From Armillaria gallica (Eukaryota > Basidiomycota > Agaricomycetes > Agaricales > Physalacriaceae): 64,000 bases of DNA. The stretch is taken from the NCBI GenBank assembly GCA_037576215.1, contig JBANDB010000019.1:937501-1001500 (forward strand), written 5' to 3'. Of this stretch, positions 33,069 through 45,077 are shown piece after piece. Made by a program: the position numbers and the translations under genes. The number at the start of each line of letters is the position of its first letter. Position 1 is the first letter of the stretch. The notes below the pieces were generated by a model. The model ran no database searches and was not told the DNA's origin. It saw nothing but the letters and a program-made list of their open reading frames with translations.

Positions 33069-33547
33069 TGTAAGACCCGAACTGCAATCAAAGGTGAATA
33101 GATCGGCTGTATCATGTTTGTACAGTCACCGTCTAGCCCTTGGATGATTGCCGCTCAAGATGAACTGATAAGCGCTTAGCGAGAAGGAGTGTGTTTCGGT
33201 ATGAATAAACTTTAGCTCAAAGCTAGGGAAATACAGGCTTTGAGTAAGCTACTTATATACTAAAGTGAGGGTCTGTAAATGGTTCTAAGATGTGGCTACC
33301 ATGTTAGAAAGTGAATAAGCCAAATACACAGTAGCCGAGAAATCCTATGTGTCGCTACATGTCGAGTACATGGTAGCCGAGATTACCCCTTTTTCGAGTA
33401 CACGTCAACCGAGTGTGACACGATAGCGATGTGAAGATTTATGAAGACTCTCCGGGAGTCACGGGTCTAAAGATAGGGAGTGAGTAAGCATCCTATCTTA
33501 TCTTCCAAAGATTAGATAAGATGCAAGAAAACGAATAAATCGTAACA
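33069..33547 (-). repeat. 5' LTR of outer element
   Basis: 479 bp, same boundaries as the copy at 10145-10623. Promoter-proximal for the minus-strand element. Followed outward by the target duplication GCAAG at 33548-33552. Confidence 0.95.
33212..33259 (-). promoter_or_regulatory. TATA box and predicted transcript 5' end in 5' LTR
   Basis: TATATAAG on the minus strand (33259-33252). AGCTTTGAGCTAA begins about 35 nt downstream (33224), matching the expected start site and serving as the predicted fold-back primer. Confidence 0.65.
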
Positions 33548-33552
33548 GCAAG

Positions 33553-33935
33553 CCAGAGAGCAGCAAGATGGTGGTTTAAATGAACGAGCTTGTCAGTCAT
33601 GTGACCTCAGTGCCTCAGGCCGATGGTCCACTTGTGGCTGCTCATACTTATGGTGGCCATGTGTTGGGGCTATTACACAACATGCTTTCTTCTCTTTTCT
33701 GTGAATACAGTCAACTCAATCGCTTCTTTGACATTTTTGCAAGCTGGTTCATGGGAAAGCAGTAACTCAGACATAATGTAATCCATATCATCCATGATCT
33801 TTGCTCTACAACCTCCTGCAACACGACTCAAGAAACATCTGCCTTTTTTCGAGAAGATTCCGTTCAATACGGGGGTGTCCAACAGAGAGCTTGGTCAATG
33901 GTTGACATGGAAGACCTTCTCGAACCCACACTCCG
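33553..33935. other. No clear gene
   Basis: Right-hand flank of the outer element. A 69-codon minus-strand frame (33673-33882; LLLSHEPACKNVKEAIELTVF) may be the decayed 3' end of the F-box-type relic, but I cannot show it. Confidence 0.3.
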
Positions 33936-35265
33936 TCATACAACCCAGTGCTGCATCTGCTCAATGAGACTATTCAAGTACGACGGCGGGATGTATGGCT
34001 TCACGAACCATGTGCTACCTGTCACATACAGTAGCATATCCATGACGATCACTTCATCAACATCATGCCACTGCCACACGAGGTCGAGCGAGTTTACATG
34101 TAGGAGGAACAATGGATCCGTGGCGAGGCAGTGGATCAGTTCGTGCGAGATAGGACTGTATGGCCTGTAGATGGGTGGGATCATGTACACCAAGGTGTGT
34201 GAGCTCAATGAGTGGCTCGAGGATGTTGATAAGGTCTTTTACGCAAATGGGTACCCGCCAGAGAGTGAGATGCTGGATTCTGTGCGAGAATACCACAATC
34301 AAGTCTTGGGTGAGGTATTCCGCTTTGAAAGGGTTCCTGCCAGGGCCGATGTAGATGATAGTTAAGTCCCGGAGCCATGGAAGGGAGACATTGCCCTGAT
34401 AGAGGGGGAGATGTTCTTTGGTGAAGTAGGTGAGGCAGATAGTGAGCGAGACGAGATTAGATGATAATGCGGGGTCAGGTGAAAGGAAGTGATGCAGGGG
34501 AGTACCGTACATGGTCACATTGGTGACATTGGGGAATAAGGATGTCGACTGAAAATTGAGCAATCAAAGAATAGGGTGGAGGATTTGACCGTAAGGGAAG
34601 AGCGACGAAGTTGTACCTGGACGGACGTATTCTCCAAGATCTAATCAGTGAAGGTTCAAGGCGGTGGTGAATGCACGAAACTTCCATACGTCGAAGGGCT
34701 TTACACAGGTAAGTCGCTTGAGTGAAGTAAGATTTCATAATCCTATGAAGAGTTCGGGGAGATCCTTGAATTCTGAGGGAATGGAAGATATGTAGAGCTT
34801 GCGCCAACGGTGAGCTTGCATACGAAGTAACGCTATGACATCAGATGTGCGATCTTCCATTGACCTTAATCCTTTCCCCCGCATGTCGTCATGCATTCAA
34901 AACAGGAAAAGAGACAATACATAGTCCTTTGAACGCTGAAGGTAAATGTAGATTAACACCGGCAGGATCGATATGTCAAGATCCCGGCGTTCTCTGTAGT
35001 GCTTGTCCCTCAAAATCAAGTATCGAACTGGAACAAAGATGAAGGACCACAAGGAAGTGAAAGAATATGATACGTCTCTCCAATAGACGCACACATGAGA
35101 GATTGTAAGCAGGCTGAAAGGAAAGCGGTCACCATGATAATTGTCAATAGCAAGGACCAAGCTAGTGATCAGGCTGGTAAATATATCTTCCAATACATTT
35201 AAGAGGAACTCCATGGATTGGGGCAGGCCTATCAGCAGGCGCTGCCAGGGAAGTCTGAAAAGGGA
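33936..35265 (-). pseudogene. F-box/leucine-rich type protein relic
   Basis: The start region, near 35265-34900, reads as a fungal F-box-like domain (LLTISHVCVYWRDVSYSFTSLW). It continues as a leucine-rich region: HRWRKLYISSIPSEFKDLP near 34800, then LVSLTICLTYFTKEHLPLY, IQHLTLWRVPICVKDLINIL and LIELTHLGVHDPTHLQAI. Several in-frame stops (near 34895, 34730, 34640 and 34563) and a frameshift near 34190 break it; coding sense resumes as IYRPYSPISHELIHCLATDP down to 33936. F-box proteins normally recruit targets to SCF ubiquitin ligases and are highly multicopy in these fungi. The relic is too broken to act. Confidence 0.6.
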
Positions 35266-38200
35266 GATGATTAGTTGGAAAAAGGTAAAGTGACACGAGG
35301 CTTACCACTTCTGAACTAGATGTCAACAAAGGAAAATCAGAGGAAGAGCCATATGGAGGGTGATAGCTGATGAGAGTAAGAAAAAGTTGTTCGAAAGTGA
35401 AGACCAGCCTACATACATATCATGCCTCATTTTGGATTCTACAGCACTAGAGCTGTACAATGAGGAATCTTGGCTCTTGAGATCAAAGTGGCTTTAATAC
35501 CAGCGGCTCAGTGGCTATACTGCACTAAATAATTTGGAGAGCATTAAGAGGAAAGGTAAGAGATTTTGCTACAAAACTGAAACTCACCTTCTGAGAGATC
35601 AGAGACCGAAATGTTGCAGATCTGCGTTTCTTGAATAGACAGAGTGAAACGGGTGAGATAAAGGGTAAAGACGCCGCACATTTTATGCCGGTCGAGAGAG
35701 ACTTTGCCCTTCTCTTTGTCCGGTTCGAACTTCAAGGACCATTGTGTCATGCCACACGTGTGAGGATGCTGGAAACATAGCATCCGACTTTCGTGAGCAC
35801 CATCGAACCAATTTGTCACGAGTGTAGGCACATTTTATCTCATATCTAAAGGTGGAAATATGCTTCGTCCCAGGATCCAATTTTGACCAGCTGCATGTCT
35901 TGTTATGAAGTTTGTATGAAGTTTACACTTTTGTGTGGCTCCAAAGTGTCTATCGGACTCGCTCACACTTGTAACAGTTAAACAGATAAGAGACAGTCAA
36001 TCTGTCAATCAGACGGTGCCTTAGAGGACAAGGAACCCATGGCCTGGCAGGAAACAAGCAGGAAATGGTAATTGCTATGATCCTGGCCCACGGCCCGTGT
36101 CCCACTTGTTTGTTGCCATCTGTTGATTCCAGTAGCTTCTGCCATTTTCAGCCTCATCCACCACCCTCTCATGGAATGTAGTAATCTGTTACGATGACCA
36201 GCTGATACAGGTGAGCCTTCTTTCTACAACCTCCATCACTCATTTGCTGATGACATGGTGCACAGATAGGACACCTGCCATGAAAGTGTTTACCTCTCGA
36301 ACGCCAGAATCCATACACTTGCGACCTACTGAGGGTCTTGACCAGCATGAACAGTGATTGAAGAGACTCAGATCTTCTTGGAGGACTATTGTCACAAAGT
36401 TTTGCGTGCATAGTGTGTCGGCTTACGGTCTACAAAATTATTCATCTAACGTGACCTTCTGCAGCCTGCAAAGTCAGCTTGGACTCAGCGTCTATCGAAA
36501 CGGCCCTCTCGATGATGTGTATCTTAGTTGAGCGAAATCTTCAGGGTGGTACTCCGGTCTGTCTTGGTGCGGAGCCTTGACGTGGGACGTTTGAGTGAAT
36601 AAAGCTGCGTGGAGATGCTCCAAGAGAATTCGCATGCGAATCGTGGATATCGTCGCCGTGCGAGCCATCCAGGTGCATCATCTTCTTACATTTCATCACG
36701 TTGTCTCGTGTCCATGCTAAAGTATCAAGCAGAAAAACCCTGCCATGATTCAAACCCATGTTACTGTGACCATGCAGCTACGGACGTTTCCACCGAAGAT
36801 ATTTAAGGATTGTACAGGGTTGGTATGTTTTGTTGAATACCTCTCCAAACTAGATGGAGCTAATCTTCGCTGAGCAGGGAACATTGACCCACTGAAGAGA
36901 GCACAAAGTAGTCCTCATGCTAGTCTTTATACGCTCTAGCTCCTTCGAGTAGCTGCCCAGTCCGTCGTCAACACATTCCAAAGTCATGCCTCAAAATCGC
37001 TGATGCAAGCAAGCTTTGGCCTCCTTTTACGACCATCGTCGATGTAAGGTACGGGTTTGGTGCTCAGCATGAGCTTGGGTAAACTAATTTATTTTTCTCA
37101 GATCCAAGGGATTCGTCCAAAGCCTGGCTTCCAGCATGATGTAAATACTACATTTCGGGATTCTGTACTGAAGCCTAGCTTTTGATTTATTTCGGAGTAC
37201 ATATGAGCATGGGGCAAATTGTACATTTTCTCTTGCTCCCCGTTGTGCAATGGCTAACGTCTCTAGTAGGTTATGGACCTTGCCTTGCACAAACGTCCCA
37301 GATATGCAGGTGATGAATTGATTTCTTCTCGTATGGCTGCACTCGTTGTCATGATGCACCTTACAATTTCGACGTGAGAACCAGAATATCACTTGCCAGT
37401 CGTGGGAAGGATTTGCGGAAACGAACCTGAATTGATGGATAGATGTTCGAGGGTAAATGAGCTGTGCCGAGGTGAGGAGAAACTGCCTGGTAAGTCGATC
37501 CCCCATTCCTACGCGATAAGCTGACCAATTCATACATATCTAGTGCTCAGAAATCTCTTCTCAAGCTCCAGTAACACTTAGACACTTTGCTGTCTTTTGT
37601 TTACTGAGAATAAACGATTATGATCTTATATTTTCTTACTTGGCTGAACAAGACGAAGGTTGTGTGGGCTATGGTTTGTCTGCATCTGTACACTCTCTAT
37701 CTCTAACCCCACAAGCTCCATCGACTATCAGCGATTTGGATTGTCCATCGTCTCATTCGTCGCATATCTCATAACTCCTGCATTCCTCAGAGAAAGGAGA
37801 CGTACTCTTCGACTGCTGCACACTGACGAGTGTTGATTTTGGACGAACCAACTATGACATCTTGCCCGAGAGGTCGAGGGTAATACTTTACCATGTGTCA
37901 TTCTAGCCTCTCGCCCGACGTTCAGCGGCGAGGGATTAGCACTGTATTGACATCTTGGGATTGATTGGCTCAAGTTCGACTCCGATCCTATCCATCCATG
38001 TCCCTAGCCTTGGAGAGTGGAACTCGAACTATCAAGCCCGAGCTTGAATCGACCTTGACCGGTGTGAAGGTTGAGCTTCCGATATCGCCTCGCTATTCTA
38101 GTCTTTCTGTGACTTTGACACACAGCATCCACATTTTAAGGTATTTTGCCTCATGTTGTTGACATCTCTTAATTATGAATGCACCTACGAAGACTTGGTA

Positions 38201-38823
38201 AGCATTTCTTGATGTTCAAAGACAGCAGTACTGACTATGGGATCTTATATTAGGCTCTAGTATCTTGCGTAGTCATTCAAACTCGGCCTCTTGTGCGCAT
38301 CGTCTGAGAACGATGAGTAGTAATGGCCAGCACTCTTCTGGCAAGCTGTCCACGTGACCCATATGGGCTGGTTTTCATCAGAAGCATCCTAATTTCATCT
38401 CGCTTTGCTTTTTCTGAGTATCGGTCCCAGCGGCATAACAGCAGACAGGAAAAGTGAGTAATTTCGATATTTTAACATGCTCAAATTTTGATGTTCCTTG
38501 TAGTCAGGGACATCTTAAAGCCGCGACATTGAATATTGGGCGATCGAATGATTTGACTGTCACCATGACACATCCTGACATGGAAGAGTCGGCACCTTTG
38601 GTATCAAGTTCTTCAACATCAGCTCCCCTATGAATTACACCAAGTTTGAGGCTCCTCCTGACACTCTAGCTGTGCCATACAGGTTCAAAGTATGTGCCGT
38701 TTGTGTATTTCCCACTCAAACGGCCTCTGATGGCTGCTCCTCTCACCCAACAGCTTTTGCATGCTGAGGAGCACAACTATGACGTGGATTACCAAAATTG
38801 GGTCAATATTTGTGACCCTGCGA
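35266..38823. other. No confident gene
   Basis: Scattered short minus-strand frames: 35544-35880 (VRWCSRKSDAMFPASSHVW, LKFEPDKEKGKVSLDRHKM, possibly two pieces of one relic), 36169-36411 and 37084-37533 (149 codons, no recogn­ised motif). Between 38440 and 38760 there are intron-like GT..AG stretches and coding-like phrases, but no frame holds. Nothing supports a named family. Confidence 0.35.
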
Positions 38824-39553
38824 TAGGGCTGCGCACCGTAACCATATTGTATGGTTTTCGGTAACCGTTATACGGAAGATGTGCCGAAGCCGAAAGCACC
38901 CTGCTAACGATTCATACGGTACAGTATATGGCTGTTCCATCACCATCAAGACCCCCTACAGATGGCTGTACGACGTCGTAATACGACTTATTGTATCAGA
39001 TTTTTGATCTTATCTAGAGCCCTTTTTAGAGCAAGCATATCATGCAAAATGGCGCCATGCAACGATTAGCAAATCCTGGATTTACCATTTCATCGCTCTA
39101 TTTCACAGTTTGACTGTTCGTGCCTGTCTGGCAGGGTGTCATAAATTCTCGTCCACACTCAGGGCAGTGCATGCGACTTTCCCTTAAATCTGGGATGCCT
39201 CTGGCCCAGTTCAACTTGATTGTATAGATTCATTCTGCAGTTCTTTTGTGATATTGACTTGCCTTCCACTCTAACCAAGCCCCAAGTTCCGTTACTTTTG
39301 CACTTTGATTCTCTTCTTGTCTCTCAAACCATCAAGCCATGCTGCATGCTCTCTCTAGTAAGTCTATAGGAGTGAATTCATTTTATATTTGGGTACACGG
39401 TCGTCAACGACCGTAGACGGCTGTAAGGTACCTGTACCGATGCCGACAAGGCTTTTAAAATTATCATACGGTACAGTGTACGGATGGTTCCATCACCGTC
39501 TGGGCCCATGGCTTTACGGCCGTATACCGTATACGGTATGGTGCGCAGCCCTA
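38824..39553. mobile_element. 730-bp hAT-type MITE
   Basis: TIRs TAGGGCTGCGCACCGTA (left) and TAGGGCTGCGCACCATA (right, reversed). Flanks CCCTGCGA (38816-38823) and CCCTGCAA (39554-39561) form an 8-bp duplication with one CpG-type change. Ends are rich in CCGTATACGG-type palindromes. No coding capacity. Confidence 0.85.
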
Positions 39554-41002
39554 CCCTGCAAGTTCATTGTGAACATCAAAATGAATGCTCTTTGTATTTT
39601 TGGGTTCCTCCCGGTTATCAATGCCTTTTTCTGGGAACTTTTGACCTGGATGCATATATCGTACTCGAGTATTCACTATTTGTGTGTCAATAATCCCTCT
39701 ATGCCCTGCATATGCTGAACAGAGAGTTCTGGTTGTTACGTGCAGCATCCGGCATCGACTTGGCAAGCTATTCATCTTCTCCGATAGCTCAGACTTGAGT
39801 CGGAGCTTCCAAGGTTGATACCAAGCACACAATACCCGAATACACAACTGCCGCTGTACAAGACAACAGCCGTGAAAAAGAAAAGGCGCAATTAACCACT
39901 TCCGTTCCTTGGACAACGGTCGATCGGTGGTGATGAATGCGGCGAAGTCGAACACGTTACTATTACGACTTGTTTTTTTTTTTCTGGCTTCCATCTCTTC
40001 CAGGACGGGGATTACCCTCCCATCTCCCTTCCCTTCCCTTCCTCCTCTCCCCCGCTTCCTCCCTTCTACATTACTATTCTATCTTACTCCCGGTGCTCTG
40101 CCTCATGGAGATGCATCACCATTTAGTTTTGACACGACGATCCCGTGGTCTTGTTGATGCTGTGACCGCCATGACATCAACGGATTGGATTCGTCCCACC
40201 ATCATCATCTGGTTTGACGACGAAGGTACGTGATTTTTGTTGCGCTGCCTGTATCTTTTTTGTTTGCTGATGCGGATCTTCATAGACTGTGCTGGCCAAC
40301 CACTGCCACTGCCACCGTAGCTTTTTTAAGGTATGTTTAATTTTTTCCCAGTTTCTTTCGCTTGCTTATCGACTTGAACAGTCAAGCATGACCTTGGCTT
40401 CTCTAATAACTGGTAAGCTTGAGCTCAACGCTGTTGTCTAATTGTGCTGACTTCGTTAAGGTTTCGCTCAATCCTCGAACGTCGCACAGCTGATCTTGGA
40501 ACGGGCATCAAGATAGGTATCTGATGAGGGGAGGGACTTGGACAGATGTGACAAGGCTTGGTGGTAGCATATGCATGTGTGGTTGAATGGGAACTAGGTA
40601 CGTTGTGGTTCATTTCATCAATATGATGTGTTGACTCTGTCTAGGCTAACCTCCATATGCTCATGTTCGCATACTATGGCTCACTTGACGACTCAGCAGG
40701 TGAATTCAGGGATGGAGAGCAATGTGAACGGTGACGGTGTAGGATTGTGCCATAGTCAAAGCCTATGGTACGTTGTTTCCTTTCTCAATGTTTTCGTTGC
40801 CGAATGCATCTTCAGTCTTGGGTCTGTGAGGACGATTCAAATTCGATCAATGACCTGGCAATGACTACTGGTGCTCGGCAATGAGCATCGTTTCTTTCTG
40901 AGTGAGAACCCGGTCCAAGAACAAACAACAAAGGTACAATTTACTCCCCTTGAGTCCATCTAAGACTGCTTACATCGATTTTTAGCTTTCATTTGCTTAC
41001 TT
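39554..41002. other. No confident gene
   Basis: A short plus-strand frame right after the MITE (39570-39693: FWVPPGYQCLFLGTFDLDAYI) looks coding-like and may continue one from 38700-38820 across the MITE, but no family is recognised. A pyrimidine-rich tract lies at 39965-40090. Confidence 0.3.
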
Positions 41003-41093
41003 ATTAGTCATGCATTCATGTGACCCATGGGAGTCGGCATCGTTCACTTGAGATGATGCTGACTCCCATGGGTCACATGAATGCATGACTAAT
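41003..41093. repeat. Near-perfect long palindrome (hairpin)
   Basis: Arms 41003-41041 and 41055-41093 (39 bp each) pair at 38 of 39 positions around a 13-nt loop. The single mismatch is CG versus CA. It could form a cruciform or be a collapsed TIR element; I found no target duplication. Confidence 0.9.
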
Positions 41094-41160
41094 AGGCAAG
41101 GCCATCCCTTCAGCCCGACACGATGATTTGGCTGGCCACCAGCTCAGACCACCAAGTACT

Positions 41161-41686
41161 TGTTATGGATTTCATGCATCCGTTTATTTGGTGCATGAGT
41201 CAACACATGCCCATACTCGGCCTTCTCGGTCTTAATAGTGACTCACTTGTGTTTTCTATTACTTTCTGATACTTTCTTGATTCTTCATACTAATATTAGA
41301 ATATAATGGAACATTGTAGAATAATAATGACTCGAACCTTCCCTTAGTATATAAACTCATAGATAAATTGTATTAGAATCTCTTAGTCTAATTTTACTAC
41401 TCTTCAACATCCACTTAACTGTGTGATCTAAGCATTTCTGATCGGTTACGCCTAGCGCTTGCCGTTCCGTTTGCCTTCCAACTACGCCTAGTGCTTGTTG
41501 GAAACCTTGTCAGTTATGCCTAGCGCTTGCTGACAAACTCGCTAACTATGCCTAGCGCTTGGTAGCACCCATATCGGATCCCTCTTGGTGGTTGGAACTC
41601 GCTCTCGGACATCTTCACTCACAAATTGGGTTTTACTCGAGTATTCATTACTTCTTGTATTACTCTAAATACTCTGATTCTTAACA
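41161..41686 (+). repeat. Solo LTR, 526 bp
   Basis: Starts TGTTATGG and ends CTTAACA, flanked by a perfect 5-bp duplication GTACT (41156-41160 and 41687-41691). A TATATAA box near 41349 gives plus orientation. Holds four imperfect copies of YTAYGCCTAGYGCTTG about 35 bp apart (41446-41560). No internal element remains, so it arose by LTR-LTR recombination. Probably Copia- or Gypsy-type; cannot be decided from an LTR alone. Confidence 0.8.
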
Positions 41687-41691
41687 GTACT

Positions 41692-43672
41692 GCAAGGCTT
41701 CCAGTATAATAACAAAATCCTTAGCTCACTCGAGACCGTCACAAGATTGTACACATGGACCCTGATGGGTCCCAGGTACTTTAAACAAGATTCATTCATT
41801 CATTCACTCGAGACCGGTGGTTAGTTCAGTAGTCGGCACACAGAGAAGGCACTGAGAAGCAGTATATTGCATGTGATTATGTAGAGAACAGGGTGGGATG
41901 CATCCACACACTTGGTGATCCGTGCGCTGACCCCTGATGCGTGCGGAGACACCCCTGCACCCCGCGTCGACCATCCCCGCATGGGGAGAGTTACCATTTC
42001 AATTACCATCCCCGAACGCGTCACTCCCTGAGGTGTCTCCTTCTTTTGGACCCTCCACCTTCCCTGTCCATCCCTCTCATTTCATACATATGGCTACCTT
42101 CCTTGCCTATTGTGACATTTGGAGCTGGATCACTTGTACACCACGTGTCAGGACACAGACCGTCCTCAACAGATGGAACAGAGCATGTAGACGTCGGGAC
42201 TTATTGTCTGAGGGAAGCAGACAGCTGGTGGGAGTTTGGTGATATCACAGTAGGATTGATGCACGCTTAGAGTGTGCAACAGCCTCCAATTTAAAACAGA
42301 TGTTGTCGTCTCAGGGGTGAATTACTATTAGATTATCACTGTCACTCAGATACATAGAATCAATGAATGAGCTTAAAGCTCACGAACCCCCATCCATAAT
42401 GAAAGCCCCTGGCTGTACATCAAATGAGAAGCTGGCCCACCATTGGCTATCTCATCACTCTGGAATCCTCAGCAGCACAAAGCGGTGGTCTCTTGACTAG
42501 AACTAAAGAAGGCGTAGGCGAGATTTGCAGGGTACTGACCACCATCACCCAAGAGTCAAAGACGAATACCGCCCGATCAATTTATACAAACATGCGAGTC
42601 TTCTGATCAACAAGTCAGCGTTGATATAGACATAAGCAGAGATATCACCACGGTATTCAGATTGGAGTTTGTGGCATGGACAACATTGCACATATCCATC
42701 CATAGATTCATCCAGCCTGATAGAAATTGGGTGGCGCCCGCAAAGAAGTATGATCCAACTGATCGCGAGATCAAGATTGTGTTGATTGCATTTGCGAGTT
42801 CCCAGCACCTGCTCCAATCTGATCCCCTGATCGCGAATTATGTGTAAGCCGGAGGGGATTTGGACGAGAGTTCCCAGCTCTGATATCACGATTAAGCAGC
42901 TCGAATACCAGATCAACAAACGACCATGACAAGATGTAGATATCAGGAGCTCGAGTGCATCTGGTCTCAAGCAGTCAGATAACCGATATGTGTCAAATGA
43001 TGAACAGCAGAAAGGCGAACCTTAAATTTTAATTCCAGAGGGCAGGTCGTGTTGAAAAGTTGTGGCATGGCCCAAAAGTGAAGAATACAGCGATAGGGAA
43101 TGCCCGTTCTCCCAAGGTTCCCAGATAAAGCATTTTCAATCTTTCAAACATGCAAATTCAACATGTATGCAACAAGGCCAAGATCCAACAAAGATAAGGC
43201 AGGGAATAGCTATCATGCATGTGGTAGGCGCCAAAAGACCACATCCCCGGTGGCATTGAAAAACTCCCAGAGGTTGACAATTCTGTTACTGTGGCCTCAT
43301 GTCCACGTAGCTCCCCTCTGGACTTTGTATCCATGTAGTAATGCCTCTCGGTACCAAAGCTATGAAATTTCCAAGAAATAAGACTAGGACAGATCTTAAG
43401 ATTTGATTGCTGGAAGGGGTTCGAGTTATGTTTGAGTACTTTCAAGCAAAAAGCATCCTTCCTGAGTCTTGTCCATTGCAAAATTTCGTGAGAGCCCATT
43501 TGACAATCAGAATGTGACATTTTTTGTCACAAGGGACGGTGCATCGAAGGGAGGTTTCGTTGAACAAAAGGAAAGGCAAATGTGGCATGCTGGCACCTCA
43601 AGTGTTGCTGCAGCTTCGGCCCGAATTGCCGAGCTCACTCCTCCTGCCAAACTTTGTACAAAGTGCAGTCAT
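41692..43672. other. No confident gene
   Basis: Holds minus-strand frames at 42545-42970 (141 codons, no motif) and 43158-43520 (120 codons), and short plus frames. The latter may belong to a relic continuing across the MITE at 43681-44059 into 44068-44334 (GALQKDWNIHKSLMAFVSTS), which reads like a decayed repeat-type protein. No family can be named. Confidence 0.3.
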
Positions 43673-43680
43673 CTGAAGTG

Positions 43681-44059
43681 TAGGGATGCCCACCGTACCA
43701 TATACGGTTACGGCTGTATAAGTTATGGCTGTACACCATAAGGTAAAAGAGCCTCGACGGTACAGTATGGGTTTGGCCCATATCCTGTACTGTACCCATA
43801 CCGTATTCCGTATATGGGGGTCATGGAGGAGAATGATGTCCTAGGGCAGGTGAGTTTTATAGCTAAAATGATTCGTTTCATTAATCTAACTCATTACATA
43901 CCAAAAAGAACAGATATTGGCGCAAATTTGGCCTACCCGTATGGTACCCGTACAAATACAGCCATAAAAATTGGTTTTCAGACTGCCAATGGTATGGGTA
44001 CGGGCCTGTATATACGGTACCCGTATCCACCGTATGTATGGGTACGGTGGGCATCCCTA
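43681..44059. mobile_element. 379-bp hAT-type MITE
   Basis: TIRs TAGGGATGCCCACCGTACC on both ends, with a perfect 8-bp duplication CTGAAGTG (43673-43680 and 44060-44067). Shares the TAGGG.TGC.CACCGTA end with the MITE at 38824, so both probably used one transposase. Interior is GTATACGG-rich and non-coding. Confidence 0.9.
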
Positions 44060-44067
44060 CTGAAGTG

Positions 44068-45077
44068 TCTCATTCCCCCAAAGTTCCGACATAAATTCTC
44101 AAAATTGAGGACACATGCCACTTCGAACATTTGCTGGTTAATTGATAGTAAAGAGCAACATTGGCGGTGCAGATAGCTGGAAGTTGAGACAAAAGCCATG
44201 AGAGATTTATGGATATTCCAATCCTTCTGTAGAGCACCGAAATGCGGGATTGGCATCGTCAGCAGCTTCGGGATGGAGAACTTTGTCCAAGATAATTGAA
44301 CTGCACATTGAGTTTCTGGAAATGTGCTAGACAAACTTGGCTGGAGCTGGGGCTCCTCAAAAAGCGACCCAATTTCCTCAACCTCGGAATTGCAGGAAGT
44401 CAGCTCCGTTCGGCAGACTCAGCCTATCGGCTTCACCCACCTTGAGTTGCCACACTCACATTTTGTCGGAAGATAAAATATCTCTGAGAGCTTTCTAAGT
44501 ACTAAATGAAGTGCAAGCAGATTGTGAATCTTAGGAGCCTCGCTGAAAATTCGCTCCCTCTTGCATAGGAGGGGGAATAGAAAGCAGAAAGGGCCTGGGG
44601 CAGGCACATGCTCCCACCCTAGCGCCACAGGGTTGATGAGAATGAGGTGCCGGCTGCTGCTGATAACATCGAGATATCCGTATTGTGATTCTATAGATAG
44701 CCTGTCTATTGAGTTCGAGTTTCAAGGTGGCCATCAGCATCTTGATGCTGATATTGTTCAGAAGCTCAGGCAATTGAATAAGGGAAAACCGCTTTAAGCC
44801 CAAAAGTATATGTAATTTGGTAGTATGTGCAAGTAACATTACAGCGGTGAGAGAGCAAGGACAGAGATAGTTAGATAGATATGGAACATGAAGTGATGCA
44901 TGAAAAACACAGACAAATATTCCAAGAAGCCCAAAACCCAGATAATTGTGCAACAAAGAAAGGGGGGGAAACAAAATGCTTGGTGGTGGAAGTAACGTGA
45001 AGAATGAATGGATGGATTCCGAGGCCCTACACGCTGCAGTGAATCATCTCCCAGTCATCACTTCTCAACTCTTTGAC
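44068..45077. other. No confident gene
   Basis: Short minus frames only (44068-44334, 44531-44974). The second is hydrophobic and Cys/Leu-rich without a recognisable domain. No repeat boundary seen. Confidence 0.3.

Larger units (their letters stand above)
10145..33547 (-). mobile_element. Outer Ty3/Gypsy chromovirus-type LTR retrotransposon, decayed, with a nested element
   Basis: Two 479-bp LTRs (10145-10623 and 33069-33547, TGTAAGACC..CGTAACA) are flanked by the 5-bp duplication GCAAG (10140-10144 and 33548-33552). Order on the minus strand: 5' LTR, self-priming type PBS, gag, protease, RT, RNase H, integrase, chromodomain, polypurine tract, 3' LTR. Without the nested element (16811-31461 plus one TSD) it is about 8.75 kb, normal for this group. 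A chromodomain with a fold-back primer fits the Tf1/sushi-like fungal chromoviruses. The LTRs differ at 8 of 479 sites, all transitions, 7 of them at CpG/TpG/CpA. Eleven TGA stops and one frameshift make it non-autonomous. Confidence 0.93.

Noticed and set aside
42545..42970. A 141-codon minus-strand gene
   Set aside because: No domain, no supporting splice signals and no coding-like composition compared with neighbours.
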